Positions 9,859 to 18,026 of a stretch of 64,000 nt of DNA are shown here, piece after piece. The translations under genes were made by a program, and so were the position numbers. The stretch covers positions 62,001-126,000 of the forward strand of contig JACJYA010000015.1 in NCBI GenBank assembly GCA_020636315.1, read 5' to 3'. Position 1 is the first letter of the stretch. Each line of letters begins with the position of its first letter. Below the pieces are notes generated by a model. That model did no database searches. It was not told the DNA's origin and saw only the letters and a list, made by a program, of their open reading frames with translations. This DNA is from Lewinellaceae bacterium. GTDB taxonomy: Bacteria; Bacteroidota; Bacteroidia; Chitinophagales; Saprospiraceae.

Positions 9859-9889
9859 AAAAAAAAAGGGTAGAAGTTACCTTCTACCC
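9859..9889 (-). terminator. Intrinsic terminator of the candidate RNA
   Basis: Stem GGGTAGAAG / CTTCTACCC with a 4-nt loop, followed on the minus strand by nine consecutive Ts. This is one of the most canonical terminators in the window and there is no protein gene directly before it, which implies a non-coding transcript. Confidence 0.75.
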
Positions 9890-10110
9890 TAGTAAGTGAG
9901 ATTGGGCCGGTTCTTACCCCCCAGAACGAACCAGCCCGCTCACTCCTTCAGAGCCCCGAAGGGCTCCTGATCCTTTATGGACTATTGCGCGAGCAACGCG
10001 CCGACTACCCCCCAGTGTCAGCATCGTTGCTCACAACAATAGACCTCTGGAGCTTAACGCTCCATATCCTTGAAAATACACTCACCTGGGTAAGGCCCTA
10101 TGGGGCCGGT
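9859..10110 (-). ncRNA. Candidate structured non-coding RNA with intrinsic terminator
   Basis: Read on the minus strand, this gene-free stretch folds into successive stems. These are: GGCCC/GGGCC (10094-10107); GGAGC/GCTCC (10049-10063); a long three-part hairpin pairing 10037-10045 with 9979-9987, 10025-10032 with 9991-9998 and 10017-10022 with 10000-10005; GAGCCC/GGGCTC (9951-9966); and GGGCTGGTTC/GAACCGGCCC (9904-9937). A perfect 9-bp terminator stem followed by nine Ts (9889-9859) ends it. The long hairpin and the 9904-9937 hairpin expose the same loop, CTGGGGGGTA. I do not recognise 6S, tmRNA, SRP or RNase P. The 5' end and promoter are not defined; coordinates are approximate. Confidence 0.5.
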
Positions 10111-10421
10111 TAAGGGGGGCTGTCGGAAGGGGAAAACTCACTTCAACACAACACAGGCTGATGCCTCTGCTTTTGAAGCAAGCATACGACGCTCAGGATT
10201 ACCCAAAAGCATATCCATCTCTTTTCAAGAGATTTGGTATGTAGATAGGAACCAAATTAGATGTGATCTAAACCTCTTTGTAAGCTCTATGAAGATGAAC
10301 GGAACAATTGATAGCTTGTTTCGTTTCAGACCGCAAAATAAATATTTCTTTAAAAATATTCAACATAGCACTGAAAAAACTGGTGCTTTCGGCGAATCCG
10401 GCCTTTGAGACGGGAAATCAA

Positions 10422-10434
10422 TGCCAATTTGGCA
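10422..10434. promoter_or_regulatory. Palindrome TGCCAA-T-TTGGCA upstream of htpG
   Basis: Perfect 6-bp arms around one base, 71 bp before the htpG ATG, in the region where a promoter should lie. It does not match the CIRCE operator. It could be a binding site for a heat-shock or other dimeric regulator; function is inferred from position only. Confidence 0.35.
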
Positions 10435-10504
10435 GTTTTACTTTGGTGGCATATAGTTTGAAGTAGGGTAATGACGCCATAATGTCTAATAAAATCTTCG
10501 GGTT

Positions 10505-12370
10505 ATGCAAAAAGGTAACATATCCGTACAAACGGAAAACATATTTCCGATCATTAAGAAATTCCTGTATTCCGACCATGAGATCTTTCTTCGGGAGCTG
10601 ATCTCCAACGCCGTTGACGCCACTACAAAACTCAAGGCCCTGGCGGCCAGGGGGGAAGTCAAAGGCGATATTGGCGACACCACTATTGAGGTTCTCATCG
10701 ATGAGAAGGATAAGAAGCTTATCATCCGGGACAAAGGTATCGGAATGACGGAGGAGGAGATCAAGAAATACCTCAACCAGGTCGCGTTCTCCAGCGCCCA
10801 GGAATTCCTGGAGAAATACAAAGAAGAGTCCTCGATAATCGGGAACTTCGGCCTGGGCTTCTACTCTTCCTTTATGGTTGCCGATAAGGTTGAGGTTGTC
10901 ACCCGCTCCTACCAGAAAGAGGCAACAGGAGTTACCTGGGCCTGCGAAGGTGACCCGGAATACACGCTTGCCGAGAACGACAAGAAAGAGCGGGGTACGG
11001 ATGTGATCCTGTATATCAACCAGGAGAATGAAGAGTTTCTGCAGTCTTCCCGCATCGAACAACTACTGAGTAAATACTGCAAATTCCTTCCCGTGCCCAT
11101 CAAGTTCGGCTCCAAAACGGAGAAAGTCACCGAAGGAGAAGGGGAAGAGGCCAAAGAAAAAGAAGTCGAAGTAGATAACATCATCAACAACACCAAACCT
11201 GCCTGGTCCAAGCAGCCTACCGACCTCAAGGATGAAGATTATTTATCCTTTTACCAGGAACTCTACCCCTTCAGTTCGCCCCCATTGTTCTGGATCCATC
11301 TCAACATCGACTATCCCTTTCACCTGACGGGAATCCTGTATTTCCCGAAACTGGGGAACAACTTCGAAATGCAGAAGAACAAGATCCAGCTCTACAGCAA
11401 CCAGGTGTATGTCACCGACGATGTGAAAGACATCGTCCCGGAGTTCCTTACCCTGCTCCACGGGGTGATCGACTCTCCTGATATCCCGCTGAACGTCTCC
11501 CGAAGCTATCTGCAGGCCGACACCAATGTCCGCAAGATCACCGGCTACATTACCAAGAAAGTGGCGGATAAACTGGGAGAACTGTACAAGAATGATAAAG
11601 AAGGGTTTGAGGCCAAATGGAACGATGTAGGAGTATTTGTAAAATATGGGCTCATCTCTGACGAGAAGTTCTACGAACGGGCGCTGCCCTATACCCTCGT
11701 CCGGAATGTCGATGGCGAATACTTTACCGTTGAGGCCTATAAGGAAAAGATAAAGGGCCATCAGACGGATAAATACAACAAAATCGTATTATTATACACC
11801 AACAGCCCCGACAGCCATGACAGCTTCATTCAGGCGGCAAAAGCAGAAGGGTACGATGTTCTGGTGATGGACAATGTGATCGACAACCACTTCATGCAGC
11901 AGTTGGAGTACAAGATGCAGGATATCACTTTTGTCCGCGTGGATTCTGATACTGTGGATAACCTGGTTCAGAAAGACGAGAAAAAGGAGTCCGTGCTGAA
12001 CGAGAAGCAGCAGAACGAGGTGAAGGAGGTCTTTGAAAAGGCCGTAACCGAAGAAGGAGGCGCCGTTGTGCTGAAGGCCCTCTCGCCGGAAAGCCAGCCG
12101 GTGACCATTACCCGGCCTGAGTTCCTGCGCCGCATGAAAGAGATGCAGGCCCTGCAGGGTAATCAGTTCGGCGAATTCCCGGATTCCTTCAATGTAGTAG
12201 TCAACAGCAACCACCCGCTGATCGCCGGTAAGCTTCTGAGGAAGAGAAGCGAAGAAGGAAAAGCAGAACTGGCGGAATACCTCTATAAACTCGCCCTGCT
12301 CGACCAGGGGATGCTCCGGGGAAGCAACCTGACGGCTTTCATCAGGAAGAGCCTGGACTTTCTGAAATAA
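10505..12370 (+). CDS. htpG: Molecular chaperone HtpG (Hsp90)
   Basis: 621 aa, normal HtpG length. N-terminal GHKL ATPase: FLRELISNAVDA (catalytic Glu and Mg-binding Asn), DKGIGMTEEE and GNFGLGFYSSFMVA (lid/glycine box). These are followed by the Hsp90 middle domain (WIHLNIDYPFHLTG, LPLNVSRSYLQ-type segment at LNVSRSYLQAD) and a C-terminal dimerisation region. Cytosolic ATP-dependent chaperone for stress folding. It is monocistronic: gene-free DNA precedes it and a strong terminator (12417-12474) follows. A palindrome at 10422-10434 may be regulatory. Confidence 0.97.
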   Translation: MQKGNISVQTENIFPIIKKFLYSDHEIFLRELISNAVDATTKLKALAARGEVKGDIGDTTIEVLIDEKDKKLIIRDKGIGMTEEEIKKYLNQVAFSSAQEFLEKYKEESSIIGNFGLGFYSSFMVADKVEVVTRSYQKEATGVTWACEGDPEYTLAENDKKERGTDVILYINQENEEFLQSSRIEQLLSKYCKFLPVPIKFGSKTEKVTEGEGEEAKEKEVEVDNIINNTKPAWSKQPTDLKDEDYLSFYQELYPFSSPPLFWIHLNIDYPFHLTGILYFPKLGNNFEMQKNKIQLYSNQVYVTDDVKDIVPEFLTLLHGVIDSPDIPLNVSRSYLQADTNVRKITGYITKKVADKLGELYKNDKEGFEAKWNDVGVFVKYGLISDEKFYERALPYTLVRNVDGEYFTVEAYKEKIKGHQTDKYNKIVLLYTNSPDSHDSFIQAAKAEGYDVLVMDNVIDNHFMQQLEYKMQDITFVRVDSDTVDNLVQKDEKKESVLNEKQQNEVKEVFEKAVTEEGGAVVLKALSPESQPVTITRPEFLRRMKEMQALQGNQFGEFPDSFNVVVNSNHPLIAGKLLRKRSEEGKAELAEYLYKLALLDQGMLRGSNLTAFIRKSLDFLK

Positions 12371-12416
12371 GCGGCCCGCTTCCTGTAAGCAGGCCGAATA
12401 CTATACGGAACCAACT

Positions 12417-12474
12417 ATACCTGGAAATCGACGGACAAGGGCGAATGCGCCCCCGTTTTTCCAGGTATTTTTTT
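12417..12474 (+). terminator. Intrinsic terminator after htpG
   Basis: Stem ATACCTGGAAA / TTTCCAGGTAT enclosing a GC-rich hairpin (GGGC...GCCC), followed by a run of Ts. It ends 13 bp before the convergent anti-sigma gene. Confidence 0.75.
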
Positions 12475-12486
12475 GGGACGCCCTCA

Positions 12487-13254
12487 TCATCTGCCCGCTC
12501 CATTTATCTTTTCCAAAACTTCCCCGGCCTTCTCCTGAAAAGGCGAAGCCTCATCCGATCGGATACTTTCCAGTTTTTCGCGTGCCCGCTGCATTTTTCC
12601 CTGCCGGATAAAAGCCAGTGCAAGGTACCAGTCGGCCTGGGGCTGGAAGGCCACCGCCCCCTCTTCCATTTGAAGCAGATAAGCTTCCGCCCGGGCAGCA
12701 CGGCCGGCCTGCAGCAGGGCGTTGGCAGCCAGGAGCAGCGCGCGGGGGTCATCCTTATGGTTTTGGAGGTAATTTTCAAAGTGAGGAAGGCTCTGCGTAA
12801 AGGCCCTTTCATTGTAATATTCGAGCGCTTGCTTCAATTCTTCAGGAATATGCTCTTCCTCCCCAGCACTTCTGTAAGTAATGTATGGATCGGGGGCAGG
12901 CTCGAAAAAAGCAGTAAAAATGCGTTCACCCTGAGAATTATTCCAGTACAGGAAGGCCGCATAGCCCATAATGAGCACGAGGACAGCAGCGGCGGCACGC
13001 CCGGCCCACATCAGGCGGCGCCGCGAAGAGTTTCCGGCCGGCCCCGCAATCGCTTCCCGGAGGGCATTGATGTCCTCTTCAGCCGATTGAAAGTCTCGTT
13101 CCCGGGCAAAACCTTCTACTGCCGCCGAACACAATTCGCAATCCAGCAGGTGGTTTTCCACCTCATAGCGTTGTTCATCATTGAGTTCACCGCCCAAATA
13201 CTGCATCACTTCCCGCTGGGTGAGGCAGCCCCGGGCCTGAAAAATGGAATCCAT
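12487..13254 (-). CDS. Anti-sigma-factor-like membrane protein with zinc finger and TPR-like tail
   Basis: 255 aa. The N-terminal cytoplasmic part contains a ZAS-type zinc finger (ENHLLDCELCSAAV, about 35-48). A single membrane span follows (RAAAAVLVLIMGYAAFLYW, about 87-105). The exported C-terminal half has a TPR-like array (LEYYNERAFTQSLPHFENYL...ALLLAANALLQAGR...DWYLALAFIRQGKMQRAREKLESI). The gene starts 8 bp after the stop of the ECF sigma gene, so they form one operon and this protein probably holds that sigma factor inactive until an envelope signal is sensed. The signal is unknown. Confidence 0.82.
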   Translation of the reverse strand: MDSIFQARGCLTQREVMQYLGGELNDEQRYEVENHLLDCELCSAAVEGFARERDFQSAEEDINALREAIAGPAGNSSRRRLMWAGRAAAAVLVLIMGYAAFLYWNNSQGERIFTAFFEPAPDPYITYRSAGEEEHIPEELKQALEYYNERAFTQSLPHFENYLQNHKDDPRALLLAANALLQAGRAARAEAYLLQMEEGAVAFQPQADWYLALAFIRQGKMQRAREKLESIRSDEASPFQEKAGEVLEKINGAGR

Positions 13255-13262
13255 ATTCCTGA

Positions 13263-13886
13263 TTATTGGCTCTTATTTAATTTTTCGCCAAGAAGGATAC
13301 CGAGCCGCCGTTTCCCGTTCTGAAGATGGCTTTTCACCTGTTTGATGCTATAGCCGGTGGCGCCGGCGATGTCCTTATAGCTTTTCTTTTCGAAGAAAAA
13401 CAGGTGAATACAGGTACGCTGGCCTTCCTCCAGGCTGGAAATGGCTTCTTTGAGGATTTGGCTGGTATCCGGTTCGTTCGTTCTCTTATGGTTTAGACGC
13501 TCTAAACCCTCATTTTCCATAAATTTTGGCGTACTTTTTTCAAACTTTTCCCATTCTTCCTGCCGGCGCTGTTGCCTTTGCCCTTCCCGGAGGTTTGAAA
13601 TGCACCTGTTTTTAGCGAGGGAATAGACCCAACTGCTGAACTGCCTGATCTCTGTAATTCTCGCCTGAGTGACCATTTGTTCAAAAACGGCCATTACTGC
13701 ATCGCGGCAATCTTCCCTGTTGTTCAGATACTGACGGCAAACGCCATAAACCAGGTGTACATAGCGGTTAAACAATTCAGCGATCAACTCCTGCCTGCCA
13801 CTTTCCCGGTAGGCCTGAAGGAGCGATTCATCCGAGGCTTGCTCCCAGCGTTTTTCCTGAGTAGATAGGCGGAGAAATTTTTTCAT
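13263..13886 (-). CDS. ECF-type RNA polymerase sigma factor
   Basis: 207 aa. Region 2 spans about 35-100 (FNRYVHLVYGVCRQYLNNREDCRDAVMAVFEQM...FSSWVYSLAKNRCISNLRE). Region 4 is an HTH at about 150-195 (LEEGQRTCIHLFFFEKKSYKDIAGATGYSIKQVKSHLQNGKRRL). It is the first gene of a two-gene operon with the zinc-finger anti-sigma protein. A terminator (13909-13955) separates it from the DUF4837 gene upstream. Direct targets cannot be inferred. Confidence 0.93.
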   Translation of the reverse strand: MKKFLRLSTQEKRWEQASDESLLQAYRESGRQELIAELFNRYVHLVYGVCRQYLNNREDCRDAVMAVFEQMVTQARITEIRQFSSWVYSLAKNRCISNLREGQRQQRRQEEWEKFEKSTPKFMENEGLERLNHKRTNEPDTSQILKEAISSLEEGQRTCIHLFFFEKKSYKDIAGATGYSIKQVKSHLQNGKRRLGILLGEKLNKSQ

Positions 13887-13908
13887 GTACCAGCTGCGCT
13901 TCTAGCAG

Positions 13909-13955
13909 CAAAATAAAAAAATATAGCGAGACCGTTTCCCGCCCCGCTATATTTT
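13909..13955 (-). terminator. Intrinsic terminator after the DUF4837 gene
   Basis: Minus-strand stem AAAATATAGCG / CGCTATATTTT (13955-13945 pairing with 13928-13918), GC-rich loop, then a T-rich run. It insulates the ECF sigma operon from the DUF4837 transcript. Confidence 0.7.
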
Positions 13956-13978
13956 AGCCCGCGCCGCCGGTTTGAGGG

Positions 13979-15058
13979 CTAAAACCGGATCGTTTTGATG
14001 ATGTGCTCGATGTACTGCATAAGGTCTCTTTTATCCTCCCCGGGAGCATGCAGAAAACCATCGACAAAAAGCAGTTCATTGGTATTGGGGTTGAGTATGA
14101 GGTAGCTCATAAATGCCCCGCCCATGTAATCATCGACAATTTCCCAGATGCCTCTGGCTTCCAGCGTGTAATATCCGTTTATCTTGGTGACGTAGGTCAG
14201 GACAGGAAGGTCCACATCATTGGTTTGCATATATGTCCCGGGAAGTGTTGAGGAAATGTACTGCTTCCCGATGGAATCCCGGATAGCAATGATGTTTTCC
14301 TTGCTGAGCTGAGACTGGTCCGTGTAAGGTATCTTTTTCAGAATGATGTTGCTGCTGGTTTCATCGGTCTCCCGCCTCATCCAGATCACATCATCATCGT
14401 TGACGGCAAGAAAGTAATCGCTTGGGATACGCAGGCTGACATCCATATCCTGCTTGACTTCTTCTTCCAGCCTTTTGTTCTGCCCGTCGAGATAGACATA
14501 AGCATCCACTTTTTTATCATCGAACTGGTTGACACGTTTGCGCACGGCGGGGAAGTTGTCCTTCAGGATATTGATGAGTTCGTCTTCGGAGTATCCGAAT
14601 TCGTAGATCAGCAGTTGCCCCTTGGCCCACTTGTCGCGGCCGATGGCGCTGTTGTAGTCCTTGTCTTCCTTTGCCTTCCTGGCATTTTCCTTTCCGATAT
14701 CGTTGATGATCATTTTGGTGGCAGGAGAGTTCTCATCATTGAGGTTGCCTACGATCATATATGTGCGCAGTTCTTTGCGGAGAGGGTCCTTATTGAGTTC
14801 TTCCGGGGTGAAATGGCGCAGGTCAAAAATAGGCTCAGGCTGAGGCAACAGCGGATAAGCAGAAGAATAATAATAGCGCAGCGTATCACCAACCGGGCGG
14901 TCCCACATATCGGCGTCCATTACCACGACGATCTCATTGAGGTTGCCGAAAGCCGTAGGTACGGGGCGCAGGCCTCTCCTTGCATCCTCCGTACAGCTCT
15001 GCAAAAAAAAGCTTGCTATAATGACAGAAAGCATTATTATTTGAACAAAGTTCTTCAT
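13979..15058 (-). CDS. DUF4837 family lipoprotein
   Basis: 359 aa. Lipoprotein signal MKNFVQIIMLSVIIASFFLQSC with lipobox LQSC. The motif run GNLNEIVVVMDADMWDRPVGDTLRYYYSSAYPLLPQPEPIFDLRHF is the DUF4837 signature; the family is confined to Bacteroidota and has unknown function. Start at MKNFVQ because it opens the signal peptide; the longer open frame does not. It is expected at the periplasmic face of the envelope. It is flanked by a hairpin-rich non-coding stretch upstream and a terminator downstream, so probably transcribed alone. Confidence 0.9.
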   Translation of the reverse strand: MKNFVQIIMLSVIIASFFLQSCTEDARRGLRPVPTAFGNLNEIVVVMDADMWDRPVGDTLRYYYSSAYPLLPQPEPIFDLRHFTPEELNKDPLRKELRTYMIVGNLNDENSPATKMIINDIGKENARKAKEDKDYNSAIGRDKWAKGQLLIYEFGYSEDELINILKDNFPAVRKRVNQFDDKKVDAYVYLDGQNKRLEEEVKQDMDVSLRIPSDYFLAVNDDDVIWMRRETDETSSNIILKKIPYTDQSQLSKENIIAIRDSIGKQYISSTLPGTYMQTNDVDLPVLTYVTKINGYYTLEARGIWEIVDDYMGGAFMSYLILNPNTNELLFVDGFLHAPGEDKRDLMQYIEHIIKTIRF

Positions 15059-15103
15059 TGGGAATATTGATTTTTGATCTAAAGTTAATGCTTTACAAAG
15101 CAA

Positions 15104-15433
15104 TCATCCGCAATCGGCGGATGAAAGTGTAAAGCACTTCGAGCTGCCAGTTTTCTCTATGAGAAAAATTGTCAGAGAACCTGTCAGCAGAGTGTAAGGT
15201 GTGAATGGTAATAATTGTACCCCGGAAGGATAGCCATCCTGGTTGAAATAGGCCACCCAATCCGAGACCCATCAATAGAACAGATGCGAGCGGATGGCGT
15301 TTTGGCGTGAAACGGAAAACTTTTGTTTGGAGGAAAGTCCTGCCGGCAGGGTGGGAAGAGGCAGGAACTGCTGGAAAAGGTGAGCCATCCCGGAGTATAT
15401 CATTTTAAAATTTGGGATGACTCATAATGTTTG
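15104..15433. other. 330-bp non-coding stretch with hairpins
   Basis: No supportable gene. It contains TCATCCGC/GCGGATGA (15104-15124), TTTTCTC/GAGAAAA (15151-15167) and the downstream palindrome 15381-15424. Part of it will hold the promoter of the DUF4837 gene, but no clear -7 core is seen. Confidence 0.5.
15381..15424. repeat. Palindrome related to the one at 29320-29359
   Basis: Arms TGAGCCATCCC and GGGATGACTCA differ at one pairing position. The right arm is identical in core (GGGATGACTCA) to the palindrome at 29320-29359. Both lie just after the 3' end of a gene, suggesting a dispersed terminator-like or REP-like element. Confidence 0.5.
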
Positions 15434-15925
15434 TTAATGAGAAGGCAGGTTGTCCAGCGCAGCTTTGAGTTCGCCGGGATGTTGAGTGCCAATGAATAAT
15501 TGCTGTCCGTTTTTGAGCTTCAGGCACAGGCCCGTCCTCCCGGAGACGCTGAACATCCGTTCCCAGGTGCCCAGCCGGACAGCCCAGCCGCTCAGTTCAG
15601 CCGATGCAGGAGTGTCTATGAACTCAAAACTGTCGATTTCGTCCCATTTAACCTGGTGCTTCCGGTAATGCAAAGGAAAAAACTGGTACTGAATACCATT
15701 TTTATCGATCTTCAATATCAAACGAATGCTCCAGAGATAAAACAGCGCCCCGGTGAGAATAATGGCGATCAGGGCGTACTGCAAGGTAAGCACCCCCGGT
15801 TCATAAGCGCCGGAAGTATATAATTCCACAAAGTGGTAGGAAGCACCTATCAATAATAGGGCAAGCAGTGTAAATACTTCCCACCTCTTAAAACGTTGCT
15901 CTTCTTTATACAGGAGTTTGTTCAT
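15434..15925 (-). CDS. Two-TM membrane protein with PH-like C-terminal domain
   Basis: 163 aa. Two membrane spans (about 17-36 and 49-68) are followed by a beta-rich soluble domain of about 90 residues. The alternating strands ILKIDKNGIQYQFFPL...WDEIDSFEFIDT...TGLCLKLKNGQQLFIGTQHPGELKAAL resemble bacterial PH-like (bPH2/YdbT-type) membrane proteins. Family assignment is by pattern only. Upstream DNA is unusually TTAA-rich. Function unknown. A palindrome follows the stop. Confidence 0.75.
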   Translation of the reverse strand: MNKLLYKEEQRFKRWEVFTLLALLLIGASYHFVELYTSGAYEPGVLTLQYALIAIILTGALFYLWSIRLILKIDKNGIQYQFFPLHYRKHQVKWDEIDSFEFIDTPASAELSGWAVRLGTWERMFSVSGRTGLCLKLKNGQQLFIGTQHPGELKAALDNLPSH

Positions 15926-16011
15926 AGCCAGATAATTTACATTAAATTAACATTAAGTTAATAATGAATTAACAATAAAACAACCCCTTTCCCGGAAATA
16001 TTGTTTCACTA

Positions 16012-16057
16012 ACCAAAAAAAAAACGGTTGGAAAGCAGAGGAGCCTTCCAACCGTTT
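16012..16057 (-). terminator. Intrinsic terminator after moxR
   Basis: Minus-strand stem AAACGGTTGGAA / TTCCAACCGTTT (12 bp, perfect) followed by a long T-run. It lies about 20 bp after the MoxR stop. Confidence 0.85.
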
Positions 16058-16077
16058 GGGTTGCTGTGCCCTGGAGC

Positions 16078-17049
16078 TTAGAACAAGCTCTCGATTACAT
16101 TTTCTTCGCTGATGCCTTCGGCCTCTGCCTTGTAGTTGCGCACAATGCGGTGGCGCAGGACGTATTTGGCAATGGCCTGAACATCTTCGATATCAGGAGA
16201 ATACTTGCCGTGGATAGCAGCGTGGCATTTTGCCCCCAGCACCAGGTATTGAGAAGCCCGCGGGCCGGCGCCCCAGGAAATGTAGTTGTTCACCTTCTCG
16301 GTAGCCCGGTTGGTATTGGGGCGGGTTTTGGTGGCCAGCGAAACAGCATATTCCAGTACGTTGTCGGCAATAGGTACTTTGCGGATCAATTGCTGGAAGG
16401 ATTTGATCTGGCTGCCGGTGAGGACGTGTTTCAGCTCATAATTCACAACGGAGGTCGTCCCTTTTACGACTTCGATCTCTTCATCGTAGGAAGGATAGTC
16501 CAGCGGAATGTTGAACATAAAGCGGTCGAGCTGAGCTTCCGGAAGCGGGTAGGTTCCTTCCTGTTCGATCGGGTTCTGGGTGGCCAGGACGAAGAACGGA
16601 GAAGGAAGCGGGTGGCGCACTCCGCCTACCGTGATGGAACGCTCCTGCATGGCTTCGAGCAGGGCAGCCTGCGTTTTCGGGGGAGTCCGGTTGATCTCAT
16701 CGGCCAGGACGATATTGGAGAACAGAGGCCCGCGGTTGAACTTGAACTGCCGGTCTTCACCGAGGATCTCGGAGCCGGTAATATCCGACGGCATGAGGTC
16801 GGGGGTAAACTGTATGCGCTTGAAATCCAGGTCCAGCACTTCAGCGATCGTGCTGACGAGCAACGTCTTTGCCAGGCCCGGCACCCCCACCAGCAGGCTG
16901 TGGCCATTACTGAACAGGGAAATGATCACGGCCCGGACGACTTCCTCCTGCCCGATGATCACTTTTCCAATCTCTTTACGGAGTTCATCGTAAGACTCGG
17001 AGAGAGTGTCTATTGCCTGTACGTCGGATTGAAATTCTGTTTGTGACAT
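16078..17049 (-). CDS. MoxR family AAA+ ATPase
   Basis: 323 aa. Walker A GVPGLAKT (about 55-62), FTPDLMPSDITG, Walker B NIVLADEINRTPPKTQAALLEAMQE (about 110-134), sensor ATQNPIEQEGTYPLPEAQLDRF, and the C-terminal lid. MoxR ATPases act as chaperone-like remodelers for vWA-domain or dehydrogenase partners. Usually DUF58 and vWA/BatA genes follow in the same operon; here the gene has its own promoter core (17108-17115) and a strong terminator immediately after it, so it is monocistronic and its partner must be elsewhere. Confidence 0.95.
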   Translation of the reverse strand: MSQTEFQSDVQAIDTLSESYDELRKEIGKVIIGQEEVVRAVIISLFSNGHSLLVGVPGLAKTLLVSTIAEVLDLDFKRIQFTPDLMPSDITGSEILGEDRQFKFNRGPLFSNIVLADEINRTPPKTQAALLEAMQERSITVGGVRHPLPSPFFVLATQNPIEQEGTYPLPEAQLDRFMFNIPLDYPSYDEEIEVVKGTTSVVNYELKHVLTGSQIKSFQQLIRKVPIADNVLEYAVSLATKTRPNTNRATEKVNNYISWGAGPRASQYLVLGAKCHAAIHGKYSPDIEDVQAIAKYVLRHRIVRNYKAEAEGISEENVIESLF

Positions 17050-17107
17050 TTATGTGTATGATTTTTGGGCTACCCGTTTGTATAAGTACTCTACCCTTCG
17101 AAACGCG

Positions 17108-17115
17108 CAAATATA
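17108..17115 (-). promoter_or_regulatory. -7 promoter core TATATTTG for moxR
   Basis: TAnnTTTG on the minus strand followed by CGCG, 59 bp before the moxR ATG, in otherwise AT-rich DNA. Confidence 0.5.
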
Positions 17116-17150
17116 AGCTTTGTTGCTGTCTTTCAGGGGAATCCTAAATA

Positions 17151-17891
17151 TTAATAACATTTCCATAACATGTCCGACAGAGGAAAACTTTTCCCGCTGA
17201 AGTAATAATGCCACCACTCGGTGCGGATGGGCCGGAACCCGTGGCGAACCATCGTTTCCCGCAGCAGGGCGCGGTTGGCCAGAACGGAGTCTGGCAGGGC
17301 ATTGTAAGAAGGGTGTGCTTCGGGGCCGAAGAAGTCGTAAGGAGTGCCCATCTCCAGTTCCCGGCCGGTACTGTCGGCAACGGTCAGGTCAACCGCTGCC
17401 CCCCGGTTGTGCATGGACCCTTTTCGGGGGTCGGAGACATAGCGCCGGTCAGGCACCGCCTCCCACAGTTTCCATTGAATGGGGCGGGGCCGGTAGCAAT
17501 CCAGCATTTTCAGCGTCAATCCCTTTTGCTGCAATTCCCGCTGGGCAGCAGCAACCGCCAGGGCCACTTCCGGGCGGAGAAAACACCGGCCGCATTCATA
17601 CATTTTTTCTTTTACAAAGTTGTCTTCCGTGGCGTATCGCATCTCGACCAGAATGGTAGTATCCAGCAGGGCGAGATCCGTCCACAGAGTGGAATCGTAG
17701 TCGAGCCGGCTGAGTTTAATCATTTTTTCAGCCGGAGCCGGAAGAGGCAGGGTATCGGGAGCCGAAACAATGATAGTGTCCGGCATCTTTGGTTCTTCTC
17801 CAGCCTGTTTTTCCGGCGCCGGGCTGCAGGCCTGGGCCAGGATTAACAGAAGCAGGGCCGCCTTCAGAGATGCTTGCTTGCTCGTCTTCAT
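17151..17891 (-). CDS. D-Ala-D-Ala dipeptidase (VanX/DdpX-like), lipoprotein
   Basis: 246 aa, M15D metallopeptidase. Zinc site: SMHNRGAAVDLT (SxHxxGxAxD, about 158-169) and the C-terminal EWWHY motif (about 224-228) supply His, Asp, catalytic Glu and His. Arg in DCYRPRPIQ is the usual substrate-binding Arg. The lipoprotein signal has lipobox AQAC, so it is periplasmic and probably trims or recycles D-Ala-D-Ala from peptidoglycan. Conferring glycopeptide resistance would need VanA/VanH partners, which are absent. Divergent from the ArnT-like gene, with both promoters in the intervening 135 bp. Confidence 0.9.
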   Translation of the reverse strand: MKTSKQASLKAALLLLILAQACSPAPEKQAGEEPKMPDTIIVSAPDTLPLPAPAEKMIKLSRLDYDSTLWTDLALLDTTILVEMRYATEDNFVKEKMYECGRCFLRPEVALAVAAAQRELQQKGLTLKMLDCYRPRPIQWKLWEAVPDRRYVSDPRKGSMHNRGAAVDLTVADSTGRELEMGTPYDFFGPEAHPSYNALPDSVLANRALLRETMVRHGFRPIRTEWWHYYFSGKSFPLSDMLWKCY

Positions 17892-17947
17892 GATAGGATT
17901 GATTTACGTGTACTATAAAATTCCGGCGGAAAAAACAGGGCATTGGA

Positions 17948-17955
17948 CAAATATA
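17948..17955 (-). promoter_or_regulatory. -7 promoter core TATATTTG for the VanX-like gene
   Basis: TAnnTTTG on the minus strand, 57 bp before the dipeptidase ATG and back-to-back with the plus-strand core at 17997. Confidence 0.5.
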
Positions 17956-17996
17956 GGTTTTCTAACCCCGGCCGGTTTCGGTCTCACAAAAAGCTG

Positions 17997-18004
17997 TACT
18001 TTTG
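17997..18004 (+). promoter_or_regulatory. -7 promoter core TACTTTTG for glycosyltransferases
   Basis: TACTTTTGCAGCCG is a very typical Bacteroidota promoter. The predicted start point (about 18010) excludes the upstream in-frame TTG at 17943 and supports translation from 18027. Confidence 0.6.
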
Positions 18005-18026
18005 CAGCCGAAAAATAAAAAGCAGA

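Noticed and set aside
10100..10408. Open frame of 102 codons upstream of htpG
   Set aside because: No recognisable domain, no start context, atypical composition; overlaps the candidate RNA region.
15340..15365. GGAGGAAAGTCC resembles the conserved core of RNase P RNA
   Set aside because: The remaining conserved regions are not found, and only about 90 bp remain before the next gene, too little for a ~350-nt RNA.
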